Source: Ignavibacteriota bacterium
GTDB taxonomy: Bacteria > Bacteroidota > Ignavibacteria > Ignavibacteriales > Melioribacteraceae
Reading direction: 5' to 3'
DNA: 64,000 nucleotides
Assembly (NCBI GenBank): GCA_016713565.1
Contig: JADJOX010000005.1
Coordinates: 186,001 to 250,000, forward strand
Shown here: in pieces, positions 48,394 through 58,489 of the stretch
Numbering within the stretch: position 1 is the first letter of the stretch
Layout: every line of letters starts with the position of its first letter
Position numbers and translations under genes: made by a program
Notes under the pieces: generated by a model
Database searches by the model: none
Seen by the model: only the letters and a program-made list of their open reading frames with translations
What the model was told of the DNA's origin: nothing

Positions 48394-49734
48394 CTAATAT
48401 TTGTAAACACTTCCACCAATAAATTCTCTTAAAACCGAATCTTTGGGAATCGGTGATTCATCGCTAAATTCTATTATTTCTTCCATAAAATTACAAATTC
48501 TTTCCGCACGTAAAAAAGCATCTTCTTTTAAAGGATTATCTTTGAATTTATTTTTCCAAACTTTGAACTTCTCAAATAATTTTGTTTTATACAAAGATAA
48601 TTCATAAGGCATTGCGCTATTAATGATAAAATCTGCAGAATTAGCAAAGGGAATTATATTTCGTAATTCACTCGAACGTACATAATGCCAATGTTCCAAA
48701 GTCTGCAACGGATCATACGCTCGATGAACAGAATCCCTTAACATTCTTCGCATAAGTCTGATATCCGTCCATTGAATATATTTATTGTTTTTATCTTTCA
48801 TCTGAAGCAATGGTTCCAAGTATAATTTAAATTTTACTTCTCCTGGAATTTCTTTGCTGAATGCGGGAAATAAACCGTGCAAACTATCAATAAGTATTAT
48901 TTCATTTTCTCTTAATTTCATCGGTGATTTGTCCATGTACCTTTTCCCAAGCCTAAAATCATAAAAAGGAATTTTAACTTCTTCACCGTTAGAAAGTTTT
49001 AACAAATGCTCATTTATTAATTCCAGATCAAGCGCTTGAGGAGTTTCAAAATCGTAATCTCCAAATTCATCCTTAGGATGATCTTCTAAATCAAAGAAAT
49101 AATTATCAACATTTACAGTGGCAAATTTTAATCCGTTTTTTTTTAATCTTTCTTCAATTTTTATTGTTGTAGTTGTTTTCCCCGAAGAAGAAGGTCCGCT
49201 AATAAAAACCATACGTAATTTATCACTTCTTTCAAGTATCATATCGGCAGCTGTATCTAAATCGTCTTCGTAAGCCGCTTCCGATTCATGCACTATATGC
49301 GGAAATTCATTATTATTTATTCGTGTATTGTATTTTTCAATTGTATTTAAATTATGAGTAGAAGCCCAATCTAATACTCTCCAGATTTTTGCCCAAGGAA
49401 TATTTTCATCCGGTTTAGACGCAATTTTTGCTTCTGACATTCTGCTTTTATTTCTTTCATCTCTATACAAAATAAATTCTTTGGCAACTTTTGCGTGTCC
49501 ATTTTCAATAAGTATTTTTTCAACGGCATCTTGAATTTCTTCAATATTTGGAACGTGATCATCAGAAAATTTCTTTTCCAAATAATCTATAACTTTATCA
49601 GCTAAAATTTCGGCGCGTTCTTTATCTCTTCCGCCAACAGAAATAGCGGCTCTGTAAATCGCGTTAACAATTCTAATTTTTGTGAACGGAACAATAGCAC
49701 CGCTCCTTTTAACAACATTTTTAAATTTAGACAT
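48394..49734 (-). CDS. ATP-cone and uridine-kinase-like P-loop protein
   Basis: A 446-residue protein from the ATG at 49734; the frame extends 12 residues upstream only from a TTG that overlaps the preceding stop. Residues 1-90 are an ATP-cone (NVVKRSGAIVPFTKIRIVNAIYRA ... LIENGHAKVAKEFILYRDERN), the regulatory nucleotide-binding domain of ribonucleotide reductases and NrdR. From about residue 165 comes a phosphoribulokinase/uridine-kinase domain: VFISGPSSSGKTTTTIKIEE, VNVDNYFFDLEDHP, FYDFRLGKRY, IILIDSLHGLFP. The pairing suggests a nucleoside kinase controlled by ATP/dATP levels, but the substrate is inferred. Confidence 0.82.
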   Translation of the reverse strand: MSKFKNVVKRSGAIVPFTKIRIVNAIYRAAISVGGRDKERAEILADKVIDYLEKKFSDDHVPNIEEIQDAVEKILIENGHAKVAKEFILYRDERNKSRMSEAKIASKPDENIPWAKIWRVLDWASTHNLNTIEKYNTRINNNEFPHIVHESEAAYEDDLDTAADMILERSDKLRMVFISGPSSSGKTTTTIKIEERLKKNGLKFATVNVDNYFFDLEDHPKDEFGDYDFETPQALDLELINEHLLKLSNGEEVKIPFYDFRLGKRYMDKSPMKLRENEIILIDSLHGLFPAFSKEIPGEVKFKLYLEPLLQMKDKNNKYIQWTDIRLMRRMLRDSVHRAYDPLQTLEHWHYVRSSELRNIIPFANSADFIINSAMPYELSLYKTKLFEKFKVWKNKFKDNPLKEDAFLRAERICNFMEEIIEFSDESPIPKDSVLREFIGGSVYKY

Positions 49735-49766
49735 ATGCAGCTCTTTTTTTAATGAACATTTTATAT

Positions 49767-51401
49767 TCAATCAACATGCTTAACTTTAAATCCCTTTTTC
49801 ATCCAGCCTTTGGCTAAAAGTAAACCTATTGGACTTATTATCGCAATTAATCCATAAATAAACCACATTGTTTCTGTATTTAATTCAGAAATCGGAGTAT
49901 CGGCTGGGCAATAATTCATCAAAAACCAACCTGAATATAAACTTGTAATAACTTTTGTTAAAAACCAAGGAAATTGCCCGATTCCCATATAAATTCCGGT
50001 CATATTTTTCGGTGCAATTTCAGCAACCCATTGCAAAAATCTTGGCTGCCACATTGCTTCGCCAATTGTCATTATAATTAAATATGCCATCAATGTTTCA
50101 AAAGTTGGTCCCAAAGCTAAAATGAATGTCGGAAAAGCCATTACAAAAGTTCCGGCGATCATCATATTATATGTATCTTTTTTAGATGTTAACGCAGTAA
50201 CCATTGGCGTAAGAATAAAAATTAAAATCGGATTAAGGTTTACAAAAAATTCAAAATTTTCTCCGACAAATCCTTCGAATGCTCGGCTTGTATAAAGAGG
50301 TATGGTTAACCAATTGTGCGCAAATAAAGTTTGAACAAAAATTAATATAAAGACGAAGTATAGAAATCTTAAATCCTTTAGAGGAAAATTTTTAATGTAA
50401 TACATAAATTTTTCTTTACCGGACATTTCCAACATTGGATCAACTTCTTCTACCTTATTTTTATCCGTATTTAAATCGGCTAACGCCTTTGTCATTGCTT
50501 TTTTAGTAATTATAAAATATACAGCGGCAATTCCAGCAACAGTTAAAATTACATAAACCCAAAATACACCGGTAATTTCAAATGCTTTTCTTATTGGAGG
50601 TGAAATAATTCCTGGTAAAAATCCGCCAAGATTCATTAAGGCATAAAGCATTGCGTAACCCATTGCCGAGGTTTTTTCATCTGTCAATTGCTTAACTCCG
50701 GCATAACAAGCAGGCTGATAAATTCCGTATCCCAATACAATTCCAAAAATTCCCAACATTGCATAGATGTGTGCGGAATTCCATAAACCAGAGACACCAA
50801 TTGATGGAGATATTGTTAAAATAATTCTACCGACCAGCATAAGTGAAAGTGCAATAAGCAAGGATTTTCTTAATCCTATCCAATCTACTGTTGCTCCGAG
50901 GAATAGCATCGCGATAGTAATTCCGGCGGTTAATATTCCAACCATTCTTCCGGCGTCAATATCATCAAGTTTTATATATTCATTAAAAAATATTGCTAGT
51001 AAACCAACAACGCCAAAATATGTCAATCCTTCTAAAACATAAGATAGATTTATTCCAAATAAAGCTTGAGAAGTCTTTGACAGATCAATAAACGGCTGAG
51101 TTAATTCCATTACAATATTATCAAAGAATGAAACCTTGCCAATTACTTTGCTTTTATTTTCCTTGGTAAAAATTGTAAATAAAAATGCGGCTAGCGGAAT
51201 TGCCAACGCAAGTAAAATAATTATAAAAGCATTTTCTTCGTTTAAGAAAAAATAAATTACTATTATTGGAAGTAATGCTGCAAGCGCCGTTAATAAAATT
51301 GAATTAAGTTTTTTTTGAATAGCCAATCTTGCTGTACCAAGAACAAAAAAAATATAAAAAATTACGGATAGACCGACAAGTACAACATATAAATCTTTCA
51401 T
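49767..51401 (-). CDS. MFS transporter (POT-like)
   Basis: A 544-residue inner-membrane protein with an extra N-terminal pair of helices (residues 1-75), then an MFS core of about 12 helices. VLEGLTYFGVVGLLAIFFNEY near helix 1 resembles the peptide-transporter (POT) opening, and GATVDWIGLRKSLLIALSL is the helix 2-3 loop motif. Later blocks include YALMNLGGFLPGIISPP and MTIGEAMWQPRFLQWVAEIAPK. POT members import di- and tripeptides with protons; here that is only a likely role. It ends just before the ATP-cone kinase and starts 9 bp after murB. Confidence 0.75.
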   Translation of the reverse strand: MKDLYVVLVGLSVIFYIFFVLGTARLAIQKKLNSILLTALAALLPIIVIYFFLNEENAFIIILLALAIPLAAFLFTIFTKENKSKVIGKVSFFDNIVMELTQPFIDLSKTSQALFGINLSYVLEGLTYFGVVGLLAIFFNEYIKLDDIDAGRMVGILTAGITIAMLFLGATVDWIGLRKSLLIALSLMLVGRIILTISPSIGVSGLWNSAHIYAMLGIFGIVLGYGIYQPACYAGVKQLTDEKTSAMGYAMLYALMNLGGFLPGIISPPIRKAFEITGVFWVYVILTVAGIAAVYFIITKKAMTKALADLNTDKNKVEEVDPMLEMSGKEKFMYYIKNFPLKDLRFLYFVFILIFVQTLFAHNWLTIPLYTSRAFEGFVGENFEFFVNLNPILIFILTPMVTALTSKKDTYNMMIAGTFVMAFPTFILALGPTFETLMAYLIIMTIGEAMWQPRFLQWVAEIAPKNMTGIYMGIGQFPWFLTKVITSLYSGWFLMNYCPADTPISELNTETMWFIYGLIAIISPIGLLLAKGWMKKGFKVKHVD

Positions 51402-51410
51402 TTCTCACCC

Positions 51411-52427
51411 TTATATTATATTAACTTCAAATTCCAGATTAATTTTAAAATTTAAAAAAACTTTCTCTTTTATTTCAAATGCTAAATCGATTATTTCAGA
51501 TCCCTTTGCATTCCCATAGTTGACTAGAACAAGCGCCTGTTTGGAATGAACTCCTGCATCATTTGTTCTTTTTCCCTTAAATCCGCACTTTTCTATCAAC
51601 CATCCGGCAGGAATTTTGTAATTGTTTTCATCAATTTTATAGAATGGCATATCGCTGTTTTCAACTGCCAATAAATTAAAATGCTCTTTACTTATTGTTG
51701 GATTTTTAAAGAAACTTCCCGCATTCCCAATTTCCTTTGGATCAGGCAGTTTGCTTGTCCTTATCTTTCTTACAATTTCACTTATTATTTTTATATCGAT
51801 ATTTTTATAACCATGTTTTGATATTTCATCTTGAATTGCTTTGTATGATAAATTTACTTTAGGATTTAGATTAAGTTTAATAATAACTTTTGAAATTATT
51901 AATTTGTTTTTAAACTTCCTCTTGAAAATACTATCGCGGTATCCAAATTCACTTTCGTTTTTACTAAAAATTAATTTTTCATTATTTAGTAAATCAATTC
52001 CTTCCAAACTTACAAATACTTCTTCAAATTCAGTTCCATATGCACCAATATTTTGAATTGGCGCCGCGCCGACTGTTCCCGGTATCATAGATAAATTTTC
52101 AATTCCGCCGTAATTTTTATCAACGCAAAATTTAACCAAGTCATCCCAAATTACTCCGCTTCCAATTTCTAAAAAAACATTTTCTGATGTTCTATTAACT
52201 TCAATAATTCCATTGATCGATGATTGTAAAATAGTTCCATTAAAATCCTGAGTAAATAAAATATTGCTTCCGCCGCCAATAATTAAATATTCATCATTAT
52301 CATTTTTTGCGTCACATAAAAAATTTTTTATTTCATTTTCGTTTTCAAACTTTATTAGTTTTTTTGCCGAACACTCGATTCCAAAGGTGTTTAATTTCTT
52401 TAATGAAATATTTTCAAAAGTCCGCAT
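51411..52427 (-). CDS. murB: UDP-N-acetylenolpyruvoylglucosamine reductase
   Basis: MurB reduces UDP-GlcNAc-enolpyruvate to UDP-MurNAc for peptidoglycan. The 338 residues show the FAD-binding motif YLIIGGGSNILF, NLSMIPGTVGAAPIQNIGAYG, FGYRDSIFK, EIGNAGSFFKNP with the catalytic Ser, and AGWLIEKCGFKG ... NDAGVHSKQALVLVN. The extra Tyr loop and length mark the E. coli-like type I form. It lies 3 bp downstream of comEC. Confidence 0.94.
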   Translation of the reverse strand: MRTFENISLKKLNTFGIECSAKKLIKFENENEIKNFLCDAKNDNDEYLIIGGGSNILFTQDFNGTILQSSINGIIEVNRTSENVFLEIGSGVIWDDLVKFCVDKNYGGIENLSMIPGTVGAAPIQNIGAYGTEFEEVFVSLEGIDLLNNEKLIFSKNESEFGYRDSIFKRKFKNKLIISKVIIKLNLNPKVNLSYKAIQDEISKHGYKNIDIKIISEIVRKIRTSKLPDPKEIGNAGSFFKNPTISKEHFNLLAVENSDMPFYKIDENNYKIPAGWLIEKCGFKGKRTNDAGVHSKQALVLVNYGNAKGSEIIDLAFEIKEKVFLNFKINLEFEVNII

Positions 52428-52430
52428 AAT

Positions 52431-54818
52431 TTAAAAACTTCTCCAGTCAATATTTTTTATTTCATTTCCATCTGATGATAAAATTACAGCACAATTTAAA
52501 TCGGTTCTTAAAATTTCAATTTGTTTTAGTTCTAATCTACGTATAACTTCGTTTGATGGGTGTTTAAATTTGTTCATTATTCCGGCACTTATCAACGCAA
52601 TTTTAGGATTTACAAGATTCAAAAATTCATCGCTTGTTGAACTTTTACTTCCATGGTGACCGATCTTTAATACATCGGATTGCAGCTCACTTGAATAATT
52701 TTCAATCAAAAATTCTTCCATTTCCAATTCGGCATCACCAACAAATAAAAATGAATTTTTTCCGTATTCTATTTTAATAATTCCGCTATTATCATTACTG
52801 CTCAGGTTCATTGAATTTAATTTTGTGGTATCATTAAAAAAAGTAATTTTAGTTTTCCCGATATTAAAAGTCGTATCGGAATAGCTAAAGTATTTCATAT
52901 TATTAGAATCTAAAAAATCCTCAAAAGTTTTATCTTTAATATCATTATGTATTTTTGGTTTATATAATTTCCCAATAAGATTTTGATCAATTAAATAAAT
53001 GCTTCCGCCAAAATGATCAGAATCTAAATGTGAAATAAATGCGTAATCTATTTTATCAATTCCTAATCTTTGCAAAAGCGGATAAATAATATATTTTCCG
53101 CAATCAAAATAATCAGTAAAATTTCCGGCGTCAATTAATGCAATTTTATCATTGGGAAATTTAACTAAAAAAGAATCGCCTTGCCCAACATCAATTGCTA
53201 AAATCGTAAGTTCATTTTTAGGTAAAATCGATATGTTGTCTAATTTATAAAGAAAAAGTGAGACTAATACCGCAAATGAAATTGCAAAAAATTTTTTCAA
53301 TCCATTTAAATATTTCATGAAAATGAAAATCAATAAAATCGTGAAATAGAAAATCAAGCCGTCATATATAGAGAAATTAAAAATATCTAAATGAGAAAAA
53401 TTCAGCTCGGATAAAATTTTTACAATTAAGAAATTTAACGAAATTAAAAACATATTTGCTTCGGCGAAAACAGAAGCAAAAGGAATTGATATATAACCAA
53501 TGATTATGGAAATAATTCCGGTCGCGACATTTATTCCAATAATTGGAATAACAATAATATTCGCAAGTATTGAAATTATTGACAATTTATTAAAATAGTA
53601 GAGTGTAAACGGTAAAGTGCCTATTTGCGCCGCAATTGAAACAGATGCAAAGATTAAAATATTTTTCAGATATTTGTTTATCTTCAGTTGTTTTACGGCA
53701 TTAGAAAACATTGGGAAAATAATAAGTATAGAAAGCACGGCAGAGAATGAGAGTAAAAATCCCGGATTAAAAAGTTCTAAAGGATTTAAAAGTAAAATTA
53801 TAAAAGCCGCGATTGACAAGGAATTAATTCCGTTTGAACTTCGTCCGGAAAGCTTGGCTGTAAAAATTATTATCGCCATTACCGAAGCTCTAAAAACTGA
53901 AGGAACACCTTTTGTGATGATAAGAAAAAGTATAATTCCGGCAATTGCAATATAGTATTTATAACGCAATTCTATTCTTCCGGATAACGCGAAGATAAAA
54001 AAAACTATAAATCCCACGTGCAAGCCGGAAACCGCAAGGACATGAATAACTCCGGAATTGATAAATTCAGATTTTAAATCCTGACTAATATCAGAACGGT
54101 CGGCAAGAAAAATACCTTTTATAAAACCTGCATATTCTTCAGTGTAAATTTGTTTTATTTTATTATCAATTGATCTTCTTATTTCAAAAATTGAGTTTAA
54201 GATGTAATTAAAATTTTTGTCAATTATTTCCAATCCATCAAAGTCATAACAATTTATTATACCGGAAATTCCATTAATATTTAGATAATTTTTATAATCA
54301 AACTCCCCCGGATTTCTTTGTCCTTTCGGTTCTAGAATCGTTCCAACAAATTTTATTTTATTTCCTATTTTAATTTCATCATAAATCTTTTCAACATTAT
54401 TCAATGTATCCTTCCAAAATCTGCATAAATAAATTGAATTTTTATTGTTAAGTGATTTGCCATTAATTTCAGTCAAATTTAGTTTTATTGTAATTCGATC
54501 GGCCTCAATTAAGTTAATATCGTTAATTGTTCCTGATATATTTTCATTTCTTATTTTGGGTAAATTAAACGGAAACTTTGCTATCGTCATTTTCTGAACA
54601 GCTAATGCAGTAATTCCCAAAAGAAATGAGAACAAAAATATTGCGATGCTTTTTGTTATTTGAATTTTAGAATTTTTTACGAAGACAGAAATGACTAAAA
54701 TAAATAAAGTGAAAACGAAAATTAAAATTATATATAATAATGAGAAACTAAATATCTGCTGTAAAATTATTCCAAAACAAAATGCTGTTACTATTTTTAT
54801 TATTGGATATTTATCCAC
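52431..54818 (-). CDS. comEC: ComEC/Rec2 DNA-uptake channel
   Basis: A 795-residue inner-membrane channel for single-stranded DNA in natural transformation. The start is GTG at 54818, overlapping the upstream stop (TAGTG); a longer open frame upstream overlaps another gene and is not used. The N-terminal region has an OB-like segment (ISGTINDINLIEADRITIKL), then the competence domain with many helices (GVIHVLAVSGLHVGFIVFF, VFRASVMAIIIFTAK, NPGFLLSFSAVLSI). The C-terminus is a metallo-beta-lactamase domain: LAIDVGQGDSFLVKFP, ISHLDSDHFGGS, LKIGHHGSKSSTSDEFL. All three regions are intact, so competence is possible. Confidence 0.92.
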   Translation of the reverse strand: MDKYPIIKIVTAFCFGIILQQIFSFSLLYIILIFVFTLFILVISVFVKNSKIQITKSIAIFLFSFLLGITALAVQKMTIAKFPFNLPKIRNENISGTINDINLIEADRITIKLNLTEINGKSLNNKNSIYLCRFWKDTLNNVEKIYDEIKIGNKIKFVGTILEPKGQRNPGEFDYKNYLNINGISGIINCYDFDGLEIIDKNFNYILNSIFEIRRSIDNKIKQIYTEEYAGFIKGIFLADRSDISQDLKSEFINSGVIHVLAVSGLHVGFIVFFIFALSGRIELRYKYYIAIAGIILFLIITKGVPSVFRASVMAIIIFTAKLSGRSSNGINSLSIAAFIILLLNPLELFNPGFLLSFSAVLSILIIFPMFSNAVKQLKINKYLKNILIFASVSIAAQIGTLPFTLYYFNKLSIISILANIIVIPIIGINVATGIISIIIGYISIPFASVFAEANMFLISLNFLIVKILSELNFSHLDIFNFSIYDGLIFYFTILLIFIFMKYLNGLKKFFAISFAVLVSLFLYKLDNISILPKNELTILAIDVGQGDSFLVKFPNDKIALIDAGNFTDYFDCGKYIIYPLLQRLGIDKIDYAFISHLDSDHFGGSIYLIDQNLIGKLYKPKIHNDIKDKTFEDFLDSNNMKYFSYSDTTFNIGKTKITFFNDTTKLNSMNLSSNDNSGIIKIEYGKNSFLFVGDAELEMEEFLIENYSSELQSDVLKIGHHGSKSSTSDEFLNLVNPKIALISAGIMNKFKHPSNEVIRRLELKQIEILRTDLNCAVILSSDGNEIKNIDWRSF

Positions 54819-55717
54819 TAATAAAGCTCCAAAATTGCGTCCCTTATATGTGATAAGTTTGTAATTCTGTTGGATAATCTTTCCGCGTATTTTCCCGCTG
54901 TTATCGTTAATGAAGGATTTGTAGTATGCGATTTTACGGAAAGATCTTCCAAATTTCCGTGATCGGAACAAACGAGCAATGTAAAATTATCCGGAATGTT
55001 TTTAATAACGTAATATAAAAATTGGTCAAGTACGTTAAGTCTGTCTTCGAGTGTTTCAATATTTCGTCCGTGACCCAAATGATCAGTTAAAAAATGTTCG
55101 AAAAGTGTGAAATGATTTTGTTCGGCAATTTTAAATAATCTTTTTGCCGCAGTTTCAGGTTTAATAATTGGAATGTTATAACCGAGTTTATTTACCCAGC
55201 CATCGTTATCAATTTCTGCGCTTAACGCTTCGCCTTTTCTTAATTCTGTGGCTCCGTTGAGTGGAACTTTGCTCAACATACAGCTTAAACTTGTTACGCT
55301 GAGTCTTTTTTTACCCGATTCAATATATTCAAAGAAAACTTTGGGATACGCGTTAACAAATGTTACTTTCTTTTTCTTTTTCTTAAACTGAGCAAAAATA
55401 TTTTGGATCTTAATAATTGGAACTAATGTGCTGTGCGGGAATGGGCCAAAATGATGTCCTACAATTCTTGCTGCATTTACTCCGCAGAAAATTGAAGTTT
55501 GTCCGGTACCGCTTTGAGGTAAATCGGGAATATCCATTAAAGGATCAGAAGGAAAAATGAATCTCCCATCTTTATTCATTTTTTGTTTATCTAACGATGG
55601 AATATTTCCGAAAAGTTCCGTAAAAGTTTTAAATGGATATTTAAAGAATGGATTTATGTTGGGATCAGATTTACCTATTCCAACTCCATCAAGAAATATT
55701 AAAATGGTAGAATGCAA
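54818..55717 (-). CDS. Alkaline-phosphatase-superfamily metalloenzyme
   Basis: A 299-residue protein with the metal-binding fold of phosphoglycerate mutase (iPGM)/phosphopentomutase/sulfatase. The first metal Asp lies in ILIFLDGVGIGKSDP, the nucleophile region is PQSGTGQTSIFCGVNA, and late metal ligands are HFLTDHLGHGRN and LLVCSDHGNLEDLS. A lysine run (KKKKKK) lies near residue 112. It is shorter than iPGM and lacks its second domain, so mutase activity is unlikely; a phosphoesterase or lipid-modifying role is open. It precedes comEC with a 1-bp stop/start overlap. Confidence 0.8.
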   Translation of the reverse strand: MHSTILIFLDGVGIGKSDPNINPFFKYPFKTFTELFGNIPSLDKQKMNKDGRFIFPSDPLMDIPDLPQSGTGQTSIFCGVNAARIVGHHFGPFPHSTLVPIIKIQNIFAQFKKKKKKVTFVNAYPKVFFEYIESGKKRLSVTSLSCMLSKVPLNGATELRKGEALSAEIDNDGWVNKLGYNIPIIKPETAAKRLFKIAEQNHFTLFEHFLTDHLGHGRNIETLEDRLNVLDQFLYYVIKNIPDNFTLLVCSDHGNLEDLSVKSHTTNPSLTITAGKYAERLSNRITNLSHIRDAILELY

Positions 55718-55761
55718 TTTTATACTTCTTATTTTATTAATAATTTAAATTACAAACATAT

Positions 55762-56211
55762 TTATTTAGATTCAACAAGCAGAGTTACCGGTCCGTCATT
55801 AATTATTTTCACTTCCATCATTGCGCCGAAAACACCTTGTTTGATTTTAGAATCTCCAATATGGCGCTTCATTTCATCAATAAATAATTTGTATAATTTA
55901 TCAGCCAATTCAGGTTTCGCGGCTTTACTATAACTTGGACGATTTCCATTTTTGGCATCGCCATATAACGTAAATTGGGATATTATCAGCACTTCGCCAT
56001 TTACATCTTTTACCGATAAGTTCATTTTTTGATTTTGGTCTTCAAAAATTCTAAGATTCGCACATTTTTCAGAAACGAACAAAACTTCTTTCTCCGCATC
56101 ATCTTCGCTTACTCCCAGAAGAATTACCATTCCTTTATTTATTTTCTGCAAATAAGAATTTTCTTTCACAAAAACATGACCTTCAGTTACACGCTGGACT
56201 AATGCCCTCAA
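55762..56211 (-). CDS. dtd: D-aminoacyl-tRNA deacylase
   Basis: Dtd removes wrongly attached D-amino acids (and glycine from tRNA-Ala) from tRNA. The 149 residues show MRALVQRVTEGHVFV, GMVILLGVSEDD, the active-site block ISQFTLYGDAKNGNRPSY and the second block IINDGPVTLLVES with the Gly-Pro pair that enforces chirality. It overlaps the prmC stop by 4 bp, so the two are coupled. Confidence 0.95.
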   Translation of the reverse strand: MRALVQRVTEGHVFVKENSYLQKINKGMVILLGVSEDDAEKEVLFVSEKCANLRIFEDQNQKMNLSVKDVNGEVLIISQFTLYGDAKNGNRPSYSKAAKPELADKLYKLFIDEMKRHIGDSKIKQGVFGAMMEVKIINDGPVTLLVESK

Positions 56212-57062
56212 TTTTTATCTCCGTAAACAACTCTTTCTATTTCTAAATAATCCTTTACTAATTTAATATTACTAAAATTATTATTTTCTAAAATTTCTTT
56301 TACTTTACCGGATTGAGAAATTCCAACTTCAAAATAAATTTGACCATTAGATTTTAATAGCGATTTTGATTTTTCGGAAATATTCCTGTAAAAAGTCAAT
56401 CCGTCATTGAAATCAGTCAATGCGATGTTTGGTTCAAAATCAGTTAATTCCTTTTCCAACAAATTATATTCATCAATTTTAATATAAGGCGGATTCGAAA
56501 CAATAATATCAAATTGATGATTTTCCGAAATTAAATATTTATTAAAATCCGAGTTAATAAAATTTATTCGGTCGCTTACATTATTTCTTTCTGAATTAAA
56601 CTTAGCAATAGCAATCGCGTTGCCGCTAATATCAATTGCAACAATTTCAACATTTGGCAAATTTTTTGCCAATGCAATTGGAATGTTTCCGCTTCCCGTT
56701 CCAATATCTAAAATTTTTACTTTTGTATTTTTATCGATATTCGAAATTATTTGATCAACAAGAATTTCAGTTTCCTGCCTTGGGATAAGAACATTTGGAT
56801 TTACTGAAAAATTTAATCCATAGAATTCAACATTTCCAATAATATACTGAAGTGGTTCTCTTTTTCCTCTTCTTGCTATCAATTCTCTATATTTATTTAT
56901 TTCTATTTCCTTTAGTGGCTGGTCGTACTTTAAATACAAATCCAATCGTTTGCAATTTAATAAGTTTGCAAGCAATAGTTCAGCATTTAATCTGGGGGAT
57001 TCAACACCTTTGGTATTAAGGTATTCAGCAGAAAGTTCTATAAGTTGAAGAATAGAATACAT
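56208..57062 (-). CDS. prmC: Release-factor glutamine methyltransferase
   Basis: PrmC methylates the GGQ glutamine of peptide chain release factors. The 284 residues show an N-terminal helical release-factor-binding domain (RLNAELLLANLLNCKRLDLYL), YIIGNVEFYGLNFSVNPNVLIPRQETE, motif I ILDIGTGSGNIPIALAK and the catalytic IVSNPPYIK. Length and motifs are standard. It is upstream of dtd and 65 bp downstream of the cytochrome gene. Confidence 0.95.
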   Translation of the reverse strand: MYSILQLIELSAEYLNTKGVESPRLNAELLLANLLNCKRLDLYLKYDQPLKEIEINKYRELIARRGKREPLQYIIGNVEFYGLNFSVNPNVLIPRQETEILVDQIISNIDKNTKVKILDIGTGSGNIPIALAKNLPNVEIVAIDISGNAIAIAKFNSERNNVSDRINFINSDFNKYLISENHQFDIIVSNPPYIKIDEYNLLEKELTDFEPNIALTDFNDGLTFYRNISEKSKSLLKSNGQIYFEVGISQSGKVKEILENNNFSNIKLVKDYLEIERVVYGDKN

Positions 57063-57127
57063 TGAACAAAATTTAAAATTACATTTAAAAGTTTACTAAA
57101 TTTTCTAATAAAGTAAATTAATAAATT

Positions 57128-58471
57128 CTATTTTTTATTTTCTTGATAAACCTTAACAATGTAATCCGCAATAGCTTCTGCTTCCTTTGGTTTCAAACCT
57201 TGATTTGGCATTGCCGGTAATTTTGGATTGATTTTTCTTGGATTCATAATAAAATTTATCAGCTCGGCGCGTTTGCCGTCGTATTTTGGCAAGACTTCAT
57301 TATAAGCCGGACCAACAAGCTGTGAATCAAATCTATGGCAGGCAATACATTTTGCGTTAAAGATGTCTTCACCACGTATTTCAACAACTTCAGTGATTCC
57401 GGCATCTTCTTTTATCTTGGCCGCAAATAATTTATATGCTTTTTCCTGCTCAAAAACATTCTTTACGTTTTTTGTTTCAAACGCCATTTGGTCTTTATAA
57501 ATAAGTAAGGAGGATAAAATTAAAAAAACAAAAACAGCTGTACCGCCAAGATTTACTTTTGATTCTTTGTACATTAAATAAAATAAAATACTAATCATAA
57601 GCATGAGCATCATTATTATTGCGCTAACAATAAATACCGAAAAGGATAATGAGTGGACCGGTTCATTAAGAAGAGAAACGACAAACAATAAAGGCATTAA
57701 AAATGTAAAAATTATTCCGGTTTTAAGAATGAACATTTTAATATAATCTAAATAATCTTTACTCCTATGTACTGCGTCGATTTTAAAATATTTAAAAGTT
57801 ACAGCCGCGCAAGTAATTGCCAATGAAAACGAAACATAAAATAAGAAAAATAAAAAGGTATCAGTTGAAAAAATAATTTTTTCTATACTGCTTTCAAGAA
57901 TTTGAGTATTGGCAATTTTAATAATTCCTAACAAAATATATGAAACGATTAAGAACAAAAGCAAAGCTGCCCAACCGGAGTATGAAAGTAATTTACTGTT
58001 ACTGTTTCTGAAATTTTCAAATTCACCGACTAATTCTTTATCTTTTATATCAACACTATTAACTAGTGAGAAAATATTTTTAAGCGCAAAACTGTATTTG
58101 TAAATATATAAATTGAAAAGTGCGGCGATAAATAATAGCAGACTAAAAACAAAATCGGGAGTAAAATTTAATTGCGTTCCATATAGAAGTTGAGCAAAAA
58201 CAAATGTAAGACTAAGCATTGGTACAATGCCAAGAGCAATTGTCATTGATTTATTGATTGTAAAAATATCTATCAATTCTTTTGCAAATATTAACGATTT
58301 TTTATCATTATATTTTTTACCCTTACTAAAATGCATTAAGGAAAACAATGTTGAACCAATCAGCACACTTAAATAAGGTAACAGTAAAACCATTGTTAGG
58401 AAAAACAAATATTTAAGCAGCATAAGATGCGTAGGCGATTGTGGAAAAACTATATCTTGAAGTATATCCAT
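57128..58471 (-). CDS. Membrane-anchored cytochrome c protein of the oxidase operon
   Basis: A 447-residue protein with about ten membrane segments (residues 15-330) and a C-terminal periplasmic cytochrome c domain. The haem site is GEDIFNAKCIACHRFD and the likely distal Met lies in NPKLPAMPNQGLKP. The membrane part resembles the protein at the right window edge (63562-64000), which lacks the haem domain. Being last in the cta operon, it may donate electrons to the oxidase. It has no assigned name that I recognise. Confidence 0.8.
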   Translation of the reverse strand: MDILQDIVFPQSPTHLMLLKYLFFLTMVLLLPYLSVLIGSTLFSLMHFSKGKKYNDKKSLIFAKELIDIFTINKSMTIALGIVPMLSLTFVFAQLLYGTQLNFTPDFVFSLLLFIAALFNLYIYKYSFALKNIFSLVNSVDIKDKELVGEFENFRNSNSKLLSYSGWAALLLFLIVSYILLGIIKIANTQILESSIEKIIFSTDTFLFFLFYVSFSLAITCAAVTFKYFKIDAVHRSKDYLDYIKMFILKTGIIFTFLMPLLFVVSLLNEPVHSLSFSVFIVSAIIMMLMLMISILFYLMYKESKVNLGGTAVFVFLILSSLLIYKDQMAFETKNVKNVFEQEKAYKLFAAKIKEDAGITEVVEIRGEDIFNAKCIACHRFDSQLVGPAYNEVLPKYDGKRAELINFIMNPRKINPKLPAMPNQGLKPKEAEAIADYIVKVYQENKK

Positions 58472-58489
58472 TAAAAATTTCCCTAATTT

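Noticed and set aside
54819..54971. Longer N-terminus for ComEC
   Set aside because: The extension is fully inside the upstream gene and does not look like a signal or membrane segment; GTG at 54818 fits the stop/start overlap.
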